51,030 nt of DNA from Parabacteroides sp. (lineage in GTDB: Bacteria; Bacteroidota; Bacteroidia; Bacteroidales; Tannerellaceae), in NCBI GenBank assembly GCA_022775005.1, contig JALFJR010000032.1:1-51030 (forward strand), written 5' to 3'. The notes under the pieces are model-generated. The model saw nothing but the letters and a program-made list of their open reading frames with translations, was not told the origin of the DNA and searched no databases. The position numbers and the translations under genes are program-made. Shown here in pieces: positions 1 through 7,133 of the stretch (position 1 is its first letter; every line of letters starts with the position of its first letter).

Positions 1-114
1 TATGCTGTCTCCTCGCAGAGTCAGCTATGGACAATTGTGAGAAGTATTAGGGTTGGAGTGTACCTTGACGAAGCAGGAGCTACAATCGGCCCATATTTTT
101 TTAACCCCTTAGAA

Positions 115-124
115 AAGGAGGTAA
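115..124 (+). promoter_or_regulatory. Strong Shine-Dalgarno site of the HU-like gene
   Basis: The sequence AAAAGGAGGTAA ends three bases before the ATG at 127 and includes the full GGAGGT core. Bacteroidetes genes usually lack such a core, and most genes in this window have only A-rich leaders. It decides the start at 127 over the upstream in-frame ATG at 37. Confidence 0.7.
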
Positions 125-126
125 AT

Positions 127-588
127 ATGGCCTATAAGGTCAGAAGAGCGAAGCGAATGATTGGCTTCGGCGTGAACAAAAAGGAACGGTATGTGATCGT
201 ACCCGATCGCGGACCGGTAGTGACTAACAAGCAGATTTGCGCAAAAGTGGTGCAACGCATCAGTACGACCGAAAAGATGGTCAGCGCAATTCTCGATGCC
301 GTGGTGGAACAGATGATTGACCATTTTATGAATGGCCACTCTGTGCAGTTGGAAGGGTTAGGGACGTTTATTCCCACCATTTCAACGAAAAGCTCCATGG
401 TGGAAAAAGAGGTGAATGTCAACTCCATTCAAAGAATGCGGTTGAGATTCTACCCCTGTAAGGCGATTCAAATGCAGATGGACAGGATCGTTTTCGAGTT
501 CGATGTCTGCGACAGTACGCAGGATGAGAAGAAAGCGACAGAGACGACTCCCTCTGAGCCGGAACCTGAGAATCCGGATACCGTTTGA
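127..588 (+). CDS. HU-like DNA-binding protein (Bacteroidales type)
   Basis: A 153-residue protein of the HU/IHF-related family that Bacteroidales encode in many copies. Residues about 1-125 resemble the HU-like domain: a basic N-terminus, a helical stretch around VVQRISTTEKMVSAILDAVV, and the conserved turn VQLEGLGTFIPTIST, which corresponds to the G-x-GxF region of HU. A low-complexity acidic and proline-rich tail follows (DEKKATETTPSEPEPENPD). The reading frame is open from 37, but the strong ribosome site fixes the start at 127. The gene stands alone, with a terminator directly behind it and convergent ribosomal genes beyond. Such proteins probably bind or bend DNA; a specific role cannot be read from the sequence. 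Confidence 0.8.
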   Translation: MAYKVRRAKRMIGFGVNKKERYVIVPDRGPVVTNKQICAKVVQRISTTEKMVSAILDAVVEQMIDHFMNGHSVQLEGLGTFIPTISTKSSMVEKEVNVNSIQRMRLRFYPCKAIQMQMDRIVFEFDVCDSTQDEKKATETTPSEPEPENPDTV

Positions 589-609
589 AGCCGTCGCAGG
601 TAAAACGTT

Positions 610-651
610 AGGCTGTGTCGTAATTACATTTTACGGCTCAGCCTTTCTTTT
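610..651 (+). terminator. Rho-independent terminator of the HU-like gene
   Basis: Arms 610-623 and 631-644 pair over 14 positions with one T-T mismatch and one G-T pair. The loop is 7 nt and the sequence TTTCTTTT follows. It lies 21 bp after the stop codon. Confidence 0.85.
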
Positions 652-740
652 AGGGTGATGGGCATTTAGAAATTCAGGAGACAGACTTTTGAGGGATTTT
701 CCAAAACATCCAGTTCTCGGGCATTAAGATGCCAATGAGG

Positions 741-781
741 AAGAAAAAAAAACTTCCTTCCGAATACTCAGAAGGAAGTTT
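741..781 (-). terminator. Rho-independent terminator of the rpmB-rpmG operon
   Basis: A perfect 11-bp inverted repeat (750-760 and 771-781, 10-nt loop). Read on the minus strand it is followed by a run of T residues. It lies 19 bp beyond the stop of the DUF4295 gene. Confidence 0.9.
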
Positions 782-800
782 CTCCATATCATGGTTCAAT

Positions 801-953
801 TTATTTAGCGAAGTAGTCTTTTACAGCCTCATTAGGAATCATCTCCTCCTGGAAGATGTATGCACCCGTTTTCGGAGACTTAACCATCTTGATCACCTTT
901 GAATAAGTACGACCATCACCTTTCTTAAATGTTGCGACTGCTTTTTTTGCCAT
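801..953 (-). CDS. DUF4295 small protein, ribosomal operon
   Basis: A 50-residue basic protein beginning MAKKAVATFKKGDGRTYSKV and ending EAVKDYFAK. It matches the Bacteroidetes-specific DUF4295 family, which regularly follows rpmG and is thought to be ribosome-associated by context. It is too short for routine ORF cut-offs. It lies 15 bp downstream of rpmG and 19 bp upstream of a strong terminator, so it is the last gene of the operon. Its N-terminus (MAKKA) resembles that of the neighbouring L33. The molecular function is unknown. Confidence 0.9.
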   Translation of the reverse strand: MAKKAVATFKKGDGRTYSKVIKMVKSPKTGAYIFQEEMIPNEAVKDYFAK

Positions 954-968
954 TGTTTAAATCTCCTA

Positions 969-1157
969 TTACTTAATTTCTTTGTGTAACGTCATCTTCT
1001 TCAAAATGGGGTTGTATTTCATCAACTCCAAACGCTGGGTAGTATTCTTTCTATTCTTTGTGGTGATATAGCGAGACATACCCGGCATACCGCTTTCCTT
1101 ATGCTCAGTGCACTCAAGGATTACCTGTACTCTATTACCTTTTGCTTTCTTTGCCAT
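969..1157 (-). CDS. rpmG: 50S ribosomal protein L33
   Basis: A 62-residue basic protein with the L33 pattern: [14 protein letters not shown] near the N-terminus, then [23 protein letters not shown], with the conserved TTKN and KYNP segments. The usual zinc Cys pairs are absent apart from a single Cys, so it looks like the zinc-independent (C-minus) type. L33 sits near the E site of the large subunit. It lies 19 bp after rpmB and 15 bp before the DUF4295 gene, and is presumably co-transcribed with both. Confidence 0.95.
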   Translation of the reverse strand: MAKKAKGNRVQVILECTEHKESGMPGMSRYITTKNRKNTTQRLELMKYNPILKKMTLHKEIK

Positions 1158-1176
1158 TTTCTAAATCCTCCACAAA

Positions 1177-1416
1177 TTATGCATTCAAATATCCCTTTTC
1201 AGCAGCCATCTTGATAGCAGCATCCAAGCCTAACTTATTAATTGTACGCAAGCCAGCAGCAGAAATATTGAGGCTTACCCAGCAATCCTGCTCTACCCAG
1301 TAGAACTTCTTTGTAAACAGGTTGACATTGAACTTACGTTTCGTTCTTCTCTTTGAGTGAGAAACGTTGTTTCCAACCATTGCTCTTTTTCCAGTAATTT
1401 GACAAATCTTAGACAT
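1177..1416 (-). CDS. rpmB: 50S ribosomal protein L28
   Basis: A 79-residue protein with the L28 signature: [21 protein letters not shown] at the N-terminus, then [13 protein letters not shown], and the C-terminal [17 protein letters not shown]28 is a late-assembling component of the large ribosomal subunit. It is the first gene of the minus-strand operon rpmB-rpmG-DUF4295; a Bacteroides-type -7 element lies about 130 bp upstream. Confidence 0.96.
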
Positions 1417-1546
1417 CTCTTCTAATCTTTTTTTACTTTAAAATTATTACGAAATTTAAGTCAACTCCTGCTATGTGTCTTCCCTTTCTGAACCAGCATC
1501 ACGAACAAAAACGAAGATTCTAATAGAGTCTCATCTTTACAGCGTG

Positions 1547-1575
1547 CAAAGGTAGTAATTATTTTTATACACAAA
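1547..1575 (-). promoter_or_regulatory. Probable promoter of the rpmB operon
   Basis: On the minus strand TACCTTTG (1547-1554) fits the Bacteroides -7 consensus TAnnTTTG. TTTG (1572-1575) lies 17 bp upstream, slightly closer than the usual 19-21 bp. Confidence 0.6.
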
Positions 1576-1638
1576 CATTCCCGCCGCTTTTTTTTCGGTT
1601 ATTCTTCCCCATCTTACGCCATTTTCACGGCGATAGAC

Positions 1639-2778
1639 CTACAAAGCACCCTTGGTTGAGGGCAATTCATAGCGATAAACGTCTCGACGAATGGCCATCT
1701 TGATCGAGCGGGCCAACGCCTTGAAGATACCTTCAATCTTATGATGCTCATTAGTGCCCTCGGCATGGATATTCAAGTTCATCCGGGCAGCATCGCTCAA
1801 ACTCTTAAAAAAGTGCAAAAACATCTCGGTCGGTATATCGCCCACCTTCTCCCGTTTGAACTCCGCCTCCCATACCAACCAGGGGCGCCCGCCGAAATCC
1901 AAGGCTACCCGGCAAAGGCAATCATCCATCGGCAAGCAATAGCCATAGCGCTCTATGCCCCGCTTATCGCCCAACGCCTTAGCCAAAGCCTCTCCCAAGG
2001 CCAACGCCGTATCTTCGATCGTATGATGCTCGTCCACCTCCAGGTCGCCCTTCACGGCAATGCGCAGGTCTGTGCCCGAATGCTTACCGATCTGCTCCAG
2101 CATGTGATCAAAAAAGCCCAAGCCAGTGTGTATATCGGTCTTTCCCGTCCCATCCAAGTTCCAATCAACCAAGATGTCGGTCTCCTTGGTGGTTCGGCGC
2201 ACCTCGGCTCTACGCTCTCCAGCGAACAGGAACTCGCTGATGCGATCCCAATCGTCAGTGATCAATACGGGTCGCAAAGGAACGGCATAGGCAGCCAATG
2301 CCTGCTCGGCGGCCTCATCTTGCGGATGGAGCCAGATGCCCTTTGCCCCCAAGTTATAGGCCAACTCCATATCAGTCAGCCGATCGCCGATCACATAGCT
2401 GTTCGCCAGGTCATACTCACCCGTCAAATAACGGCCCAACATACCCAATCGAGGTTTCCGGTTGGGCGATTGCTCCTCTGGCAAGGAGGGATCGATCAAG
2501 ATGTTATCGAAGGTGATCCCCTCTCCTGCCAAGGTTTTTAGCATTAAGTTATGCGCCGGCCAAAAAGTCTCCTCGGGAAAGGAGGCCGTGCCCAATCCGT
2601 CTTGGTTGGAGACCATCACAAACTCGAAATCGAGCTGCTTGCGGACGAAATAGAGCGCACGCATCACCTTGGGCACAAAGGCCAACTTCTCTAAACTATC
2701 TAACTGGTAATCTACGGGAGGTTCCTCTACTAAGGTACCATCCCGATCAATGAAAAGGACTCGCTTCCCGGCTTTCAT
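1639..2778 (-). CDS. hisB: Bifunctional histidinol-phosphatase / imidazoleglycerol-phosphate dehydratase
   Basis: A 379-residue fusion catalysing the sixth and eighth steps of histidine synthesis. Residues 1-about 175 form a HAD phosphatase: DRDGT at 11-15 holds the nucleophile and general acid Asp, and GDRLTD at 131-136 the metal-binding motif. Residues about 190-379 form the dehydratase, with FDHML (223-227), HHTIED (251-256) and EHHKIEG (344-350) supplying the manganese-site histidines and glutamates. The zinc loop known from the E. coli phosphatase domain (Cys, His, Cys, Cys) is replaced here by D, S, S and N between 96 and 107. The start overlaps the end of hisC by four bases (ATGA type), which implies translational coupling. 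It is the last gene of hisG-D-C-B. Confidence 0.96.
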   Translation of the reverse strand: MKAGKRVLFIDRDGTLVEEPPVDYQLDSLEKLAFVPKVMRALYFVRKQLDFEFVMVSNQDGLGTASFPEETFWPAHNLMLKTLAGEGITFDNILIDPSLPEEQSPNRKPRLGMLGRYLTGEYDLANSYVIGDRLTDMELAYNLGAKGIWLHPQDEAAEQALAAYAVPLRPVLITDDWDRISEFLFAGERRAEVRRTTKETDILVDWNLDGTGKTDIHTGLGFFDHMLEQIGKHSGTDLRIAVKGDLEVDEHHTIEDTALALGEALAKALGDKRGIERYGYCLPMDDCLCRVALDFGGRPWLVWEAEFKREKVGDIPTEMFLHFFKSLSDAARMNLNIHAEGTNEHHKIEGIFKALARSIKMAIRRDVYRYELPSTKGAL

Positions 2779-3815
2779 GGCTGTACCTCCTCGCTTAACG
2801 CATCCAACAATAAGTCATTCTCTGCCGGCAAGCCGATCGTGATGCGTAAACAGCCTTCGCATTTCTGCACCCGGTTGCGGTTACGCACGATGATGCCTCG
2901 ATCTACCAATGCTTTGTAGAGTTGATCCGCATCCCCCACACGCACCAGCAGGAAGTTCGCATCCGATGGGAACACCTCAAAGCCAAAAGGCGCCTCGCTT
3001 AACCGTTTGGCCATACGTGCTCGTTCCGCCAAGATTGCCTTGACCTCCTGACGCATCTCCGCCTCGTTCTCCATCAATTCCAACGCCTTGTTCTGCACCA
3101 GCAGATTGATATTGTAGGGATACTTGATCTTGTTGAGCACATCAATGATCGCTGGAGCCGCAAAGGCCATGCCCAAACGAATAGCGGCTGCACCCCAAGC
3201 CTTCGAGAAGGTCTGCAGTACAATCAGGTTGGGATGCTGTGTCAACTCAGACAAGAAACTGGGTTGCGCAGAGAAATCGATATAGGCCTCATCGACGACC
3301 ACCAATCCCTCAAAATCACGCAGCAGCTGATAGATTGCCTCCCGATTCAGGCTATTGCCACTTGGGTTGTTGGGTGAGCAAAGAAAAATCACCTTCGTAT
3401 GCGCATCAACCGCCGCCCACAAAGCGGGAATATCCAAATCAAAGTGATCATCCAAGGCCACCTTCCGACACTCCACGTCATTGGTCTCCGCAGCCACCTC
3501 ATACATGCCATACGAAGGGGCAATCGTCACTATATTATCTTCTTTCGGCTCACAGAAAGCCCGAATCACCAGGTCAATCGCCTCATCGCTACCATTCCCC
3601 AAGAAGATGGAGGCTGAATCCATCCCTTTTAATTGCGAGATGCGTGCCTTCACCTGTCGCTGCAAAGGATCGGGGTAACGGTTAATCGGTTCATTCCACG
3701 GGTTCTCGTTCGCATCCAAAAAAACAGAGGCATTCCCCTGAAATTCATTGCGTGCCGATGAATACGGACGCATACGCCAGACGTTGGGTCTGACCAACTC
3801 TTCTAAACTTCTCAT
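2775..3815 (-). CDS. hisC: Histidinol-phosphate aminotransferase
   Basis: A 346-residue PLP-dependent fold-type I aminotransferase that converts imidazole-acetol phosphate to histidinol phosphate with glutamate. Visible motifs are the substrate-side LDANENPW (33-40), SPNNPSGN (147-154), DEAYIDF (175-181) and FSKAWG, where K205 should form the PLP Schiff base. The length is normal. It overlaps hisD at its start and hisB at its end by four bases each, so translation of the three genes is probably coupled. Confidence 0.95.
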   Translation of the reverse strand: MRSLEELVRPNVWRMRPYSSARNEFQGNASVFLDANENPWNEPINRYPDPLQRQVKARISQLKGMDSASIFLGNGSDEAIDLVIRAFCEPKEDNIVTIAPSYGMYEVAAETNDVECRKVALDDHFDLDIPALWAAVDAHTKVIFLCSPNNPSGNSLNREAIYQLLRDFEGLVVVDEAYIDFSAQPSFLSELTQHPNLIVLQTFSKAWGAAAIRLGMAFAAPAIIDVLNKIKYPYNINLLVQNKALELMENEAEMRQEVKAILAERARMAKRLSEAPFGFEVFPSDANFLLVRVGDADQLYKALVDRGIIVRNRNRVQKCEGCLRITIGLPAENDLLLDALSEEVQP

Positions 3816-5095
3816 AAGGCATTCAATCGTACGGTTACTGCATTTCGATGTGCTTCTAACTGCTCTCCCTCCGCCATGGTGCGAATGGTCTCGCCCAACG
3901 AGCGGATACCTTCCGAAGTAATCTCCTGGAAGGTGATTTTCTTGATGAAACTATCCAAGTTCACCCCGCTATACGCCCTCGCATACCCATTGGTAGGCAG
4001 GGTGTGATTCGTGCCCGAGGCGTAATCACCAGCACTCTCAGGCGTATAAGGGCCCATAAAAACACTGCCCGCATTTTCCATTTGCTGTGCGATCGTCGCA
4101 TAATCGGCGGTCTGCAAGATCAGATGCTCCGGGGCATAGAGATTGGTGAAATCGATCACCTCTTGTTGATCACGCAACAAAATAATCCGGCTGTGCGCCA
4201 AAGCCTTCTCCGTGATCTCCCGGCGAGGCAAACGGGCCAACTGTCGCTCAATCGCCTGCTTCACCGGCTCTATCAAGGCCTCCGTGGTCGTAACCAGCAT
4301 AGCTTGGCTATCCACACCATGCTCAGCTTGCGACAGGAAGTCGGCCGCAATAAAGTCCGGGTTAGCGGTTTGATCTGCCACGACCTCCACCTCAGAAGGG
4401 CCCGCAGGCATATCAATCGCCACCTCTTTCAGACTCACCCACTGCTTAGCCGCCGTCACATACTGATTACCCGGGCCAAAAATCTTATAGACTTTCGGTA
4501 CAGATTCCGTACCATAAGCCATCGCCGCAATCGCCTGGATACCGCCTGCTTTAAATATCTTATTCACACCAGCTACTTGTGCCGCATAGAGCACAGCCGG
4601 GTGTACCTTGCCCGTCGTCTTATCGGGCGGAGTACAAAGCACGATCTCCCGACAACCCGCGATACGCGCAGGCACCGCCAGCATCAATACAGTCGAAAAA
4701 AGCGGTGCCGTGCCACCCGGAATATATAAGCCAACCTTCTCGATCGGCATCGCCTTCTGCCAGCAACGCACGCCCGGCGTTGTCTCCACCTCCACACCCG
4801 CAAAGCGCTGTGACGCATGGAAACGCTCAATGTTGGCTTTCGCACGCTGAATGGCCACTTTCAACTCCTCTGAAACAGCTTGCTCAGCCGCTGCCATTTC
4901 CTCGTCAGAGACCCGCAAGTCAGCCAAGACCACTTTATCAAATTGCTCCTCATAGGCTTTCACGGCAGTATCGCCCTCTTGACGAACACGCTCCAACACG
5001 GTGCGTACCGTGTCGAACAGTGTAGTGACATCCAATGCCGGTCGCTTCGCTAACGCCGGCCACTCGGCACGGGATGGGTATCTAACTATCTCCAT
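3812..5095 (-). CDS. hisD: Histidinol dehydrogenase
   Basis: A 427-residue zinc enzyme that oxidises L-histidinol to L-histidine in two NAD-dependent steps. Family features include VPKVYKIFGPGNQYV, the block DMPAGPSEVEVVAD, SQAEHGVDSQAML with zinc and catalytic His/Glu residues, and the C-terminal SAGDYASGTNHTLPT. The length is typical. It starts 26 bp after hisG and overlaps hisC by four bases. Confidence 0.96.
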   Translation of the reverse strand: MEIVRYPSRAEWPALAKRPALDVTTLFDTVRTVLERVRQEGDTAVKAYEEQFDKVVLADLRVSDEEMAAAEQAVSEELKVAIQRAKANIERFHASQRFAGVEVETTPGVRCWQKAMPIEKVGLYIPGGTAPLFSTVLMLAVPARIAGCREIVLCTPPDKTTGKVHPAVLYAAQVAGVNKIFKAGGIQAIAAMAYGTESVPKVYKIFGPGNQYVTAAKQWVSLKEVAIDMPAGPSEVEVVADQTANPDFIAADFLSQAEHGVDSQAMLVTTTEALIEPVKQAIERQLARLPRREITEKALAHSRIILLRDQQEVIDFTNLYAPEHLILQTADYATIAQQMENAGSVFMGPYTPESAGDYASGTNHTLPTNGYARAYSGVNLDSFIKKITFQEITSEGIRSLGETIRTMAEGEQLEAHRNAVTVRLNAL

Positions 5096-5121
5096 ATCTT
5101 TCAGTTCTTCATCGCATAAAA

Positions 5122-5973
5122 CTACAAAATCATCTTCTCAATCGGCAACACCAAGATGCCCTCTGCACCCAAAGCCTTCAACTTACCGATAATTTCCCAG
5201 AAATGGCTCTCAGCAATCACTGATTGAATAGACACCCAGTCTCCATTAGCTAACGGGGTCACTGTCGGACTCTTCATACCCGGCAACAGCTCGATAATCT
5301 CCGGCAGGCACTCCTTCGGGGCATTCAGCAACACATACTTCTTGCCCTCTGCCTCCTGAATAGCAGCAAAACGGAACAACAGTTCATCCAAAATAGCCTG
5401 CTTCTCCGCCGAAAGTCCCGGATGCGCAATCAACAATGCCTCGCAAGGAAGGACAACCTCTACCTCCTTCAGCTGGTTGCTGACCAAGGTACTGCCAGAG
5501 CTGACAATATCAAAAATCGCATCCGCCAAGCCAATGCCCGGAGCGATCTCCACAGAGCCACTGATCACGTGGATGTCTGCCTTCACCCCTTGCGCCTGCA
5601 GATAACGATTCAAGATACCGGGATAGGAGGTAGCAATCGTCTTGCCTTCAAACCATTGCACCCCGTTATACTCCTCCTCTTTCGGGATCGCCAGTGAAAG
5701 GCGACAACGGCTGAAGCCCAACCGCTTCACCAAGCGAGCCTTCTCCCCTTTCTCTACATACTCATTCTCGCCGACGATACCTACATCAGCCACGCCATTA
5801 GCTACCGACTCTGGAATATCATCGTCACGCAAGAATAACACCTCCACAGGGAAGCCCTTGGCCGCCAATAGCAAAATACGTTTTCCCTTATTCAATCTGA
5901 TGCCTGCCTCTTCGAGCAGCATCATGGTCTCGTCAAACAGACGCCCCTTGGATTGTACCGCAATTCTCAACAT
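5122..5973 (-). CDS. hisG: ATP phosphoribosyltransferase, long form
   Basis: A 283-residue enzyme for the first, committed step of histidine synthesis (ATP plus PRPP). It starts MLRIAVQSKGRLFDETM, has DDIPESVANGVADVGIVG and the PRPP-binding segment IVSSGSTLV. Residues about 210-283 form the C-terminal regulatory domain of the long form, which in other species binds histidine and makes HisZ unnecessary. It is the first gene of the operon. Its start is preceded by an attenuator leader (6013-6140), so it is likely controlled both by feedback and by His-tRNA supply. Confidence 0.96.
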   Translation of the reverse strand: MLRIAVQSKGRLFDETMMLLEEAGIRLNKGKRILLLAAKGFPVEVLFLRDDDIPESVANGVADVGIVGENEYVEKGEKARLVKRLGFSRCRLSLAIPKEEEYNGVQWFEGKTIATSYPGILNRYLQAQGVKADIHVISGSVEIAPGIGLADAIFDIVSSGSTLVSNQLKEVEVVLPCEALLIAHPGLSAEKQAILDELLFRFAAIQEAEGKKYVLLNAPKECLPEIIELLPGMKSPTVTPLANGDWVSIQSVIAESHFWEIIGKLKALGAEGILVLPIEKMIL

Positions 5974-6012
5974 ACCTATATTATATTTTATTTTCTTATT
6001 CCCTTTTCCAAT

Positions 6013-6041
6013 AAAAAAGGCTCACCGCAATTCGGCAAGCC
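6013..6041 (-). terminator. Attenuator terminator of the his operon
   Basis: On the minus strand a 9-bp stem (6033-6041 with 6019-6027, two G-T pairs, 5-nt loop) is followed at once by six T residues (6013-6018). It lies between the leader peptide and hisG, 40 bp before the hisG start, so termination here would prevent expression of the operon. Confidence 0.85.
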
Positions 6042-6091
6042 CTTTTCCTCTATCTCAAACAGTACATACATACCCATCAGCCCGCCGAACT
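6029..6091 (-). promoter_or_regulatory. Antiterminator pairing in the his leader
   Basis: On the minus strand AGTTCGGC (6084-6091), starting at the leader peptide stop codon, can pair over eight positions (one G-T) with GCCGAATT (6029-6036). That second segment is the 5' arm and loop of the terminator, so the two structures exclude each other. A ribosome stalled at the His codons leaves the first strand free; one that reaches the stop codon covers it. Confidence 0.75.
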
Positions 6092-6140
6092 ATTGCCCGT
6101 CGCAATGATGATGGAGATGTAATGTCGCTATTACTTTCAT
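6090..6140 (-). CDS. hisL: His operon leader peptide
   Basis: A 16-codon open frame encoding MKVIATLHLHHHCDGQ, with four His in five residues (8, 10, 11, 12). It begins about 14 nt after the predicted transcription start and ends before a terminator/antiterminator pair in front of hisG. This is the layout of a ribosome-mediated attenuator in which low charged His-tRNA stalls translation. The peptide itself probably has no other function. It is far too short for standard gene finders. The call rests on codon content, position and the RNA folding alternatives. Confidence 0.85.
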   Translation of the reverse strand: MKVIATLHLHHHCDGQ

Positions 6141-6160
6141 TTCGTTTTCTAATTACGCCG

Positions 6161-6190
6161 CAAAGTTACAAGAATTATTGAAACCACCAA
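6161..6190 (-). promoter_or_regulatory. Promoter of the his operon
   Basis: On the minus strand TAACTTTG (6161-6168) fits TAnnTTTG, and TTG (6188-6190) lies 19 bp upstream, matching the Bacteroides spacing. Transcription would start near 6154, just ahead of the leader peptide. Confidence 0.8.
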
Positions 6191-6220
6191 TAAAAAAAGA
6201 AAAATATCACATAATCTCGC

Positions 6221-7129
6221 TTATCCTCCCACCACAGCAGTAATACCATACGCTTGAAACTGGGCTATACAACGGGTGAGAGTCTCTTCCGAAGGGACAG
6301 CCATAGACAAATGGTGCGGATTATAGATCGTACCTCGCTTCTCATGTTTCCCTTTGCCAATGTCATGATAGGGTAAAAGGTTGACTACCTTGCGTTTCCA
6401 AGGCAGAGAGGCCAAAAAAGAAGCCGACTGATCAATATTCTCCTCATCCGCATTGACACCCTCTATCAAAGGGATGCGAATCCAAAAATCCATACCGGTC
6501 TCAGCGATCATCCGTAGGTTAGCCAAAATCCGTTCATTGGGAACACCCGTGAAGGCTTTGTGCTTGTCAGAATCCATCTGTTTCAAATCCACTAAGAACA
6601 ACTCGCAGCACGCCATGATGCGCTTTACCACCTCCTCCGACGCAAACAGCGTCGTATCAACTGCTCGATGGATACCCAATGCTCCACAACGATCCAGCAT
6701 CTCCGCTAAATCATCTGGGTGCATCAACGGTTCACCGCCACAGAAAGTGACTCCCCCTCCCGACTCATCCATGAAGAGCATCTCTTTCTCAATCTCTCGC
6801 ATAGCCTCCTCGAAAGTGTAGTCTTTCCCAGAGATCTCCATCGCCATCGCCGGGCAAACCGAAGCACAATGTCCACAAACCACACAACGAGTGGAATCAG
6901 TCACGATGCCTTGCTCTTCCGTCCAACGCAAAGCTTGATGGGGACAGGCCCGCACACAAGCCTGACAACCCATACATTTCTTACGAGTATAAAGCTTTTC
7001 CGGCCGAGATGATCCACCCTCCGGATTATGGCACCATACACAAGAGAGCGGACATCCTTTCATAAACAAGGTGATCCGGATGCCCGGCCCATCATTTATC
7101 GCATAACGTTTGATATCAAACAGCCGCAT
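6221..7129 (-). CDS. hypE: Glycyl-radical enzyme activating protein (HypD activase)
   Basis: A 302-residue radical-SAM enzyme that would install the glycyl radical on the adjacent dehydratase. The radical-SAM cluster motif is C26-x3-C30-x2-C33 within FMKGCPLSCVWCHNPEG. Two 4Fe-4S ferredoxin motifs follow (C52, 55, 58, 62 and C82, 85, 88, 92), as in activases of the larger glycyl-radical subfamilies, and GGGVTFCGGEPL is a SAM-binding glycine motif. The frame is open from 7162, but the ATG at 7129 gives the canonical N-terminus MRLFDIKRYAINDGPGIR and lies 4 bp after the stop of the enzyme gene, whereas the longer start would overlap it. The partner assignment rests on adjacency. Confidence 0.88.
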   Translation of the reverse strand: MRLFDIKRYAINDGPGIRITLFMKGCPLSCVWCHNPEGGSSRPEKLYTRKKCMGCQACVRACPHQALRWTEEQGIVTDSTRCVVCGHCASVCPAMAMEISGKDYTFEEAMREIEKEMLFMDESGGGVTFCGGEPLMHPDDLAEMLDRCGALGIHRAVDTTLFASEEVVKRIMACCELFLVDLKQMDSDKHKAFTGVPNERILANLRMIAETGMDFWIRIPLIEGVNADEENIDQSASFLASLPWKRKVVNLLPYHDIGKGKHEKRGTIYNPHHLSMAVPSEETLTRCIAQFQAYGITAVVGG

Positions 7130-7133
7130 ACGA

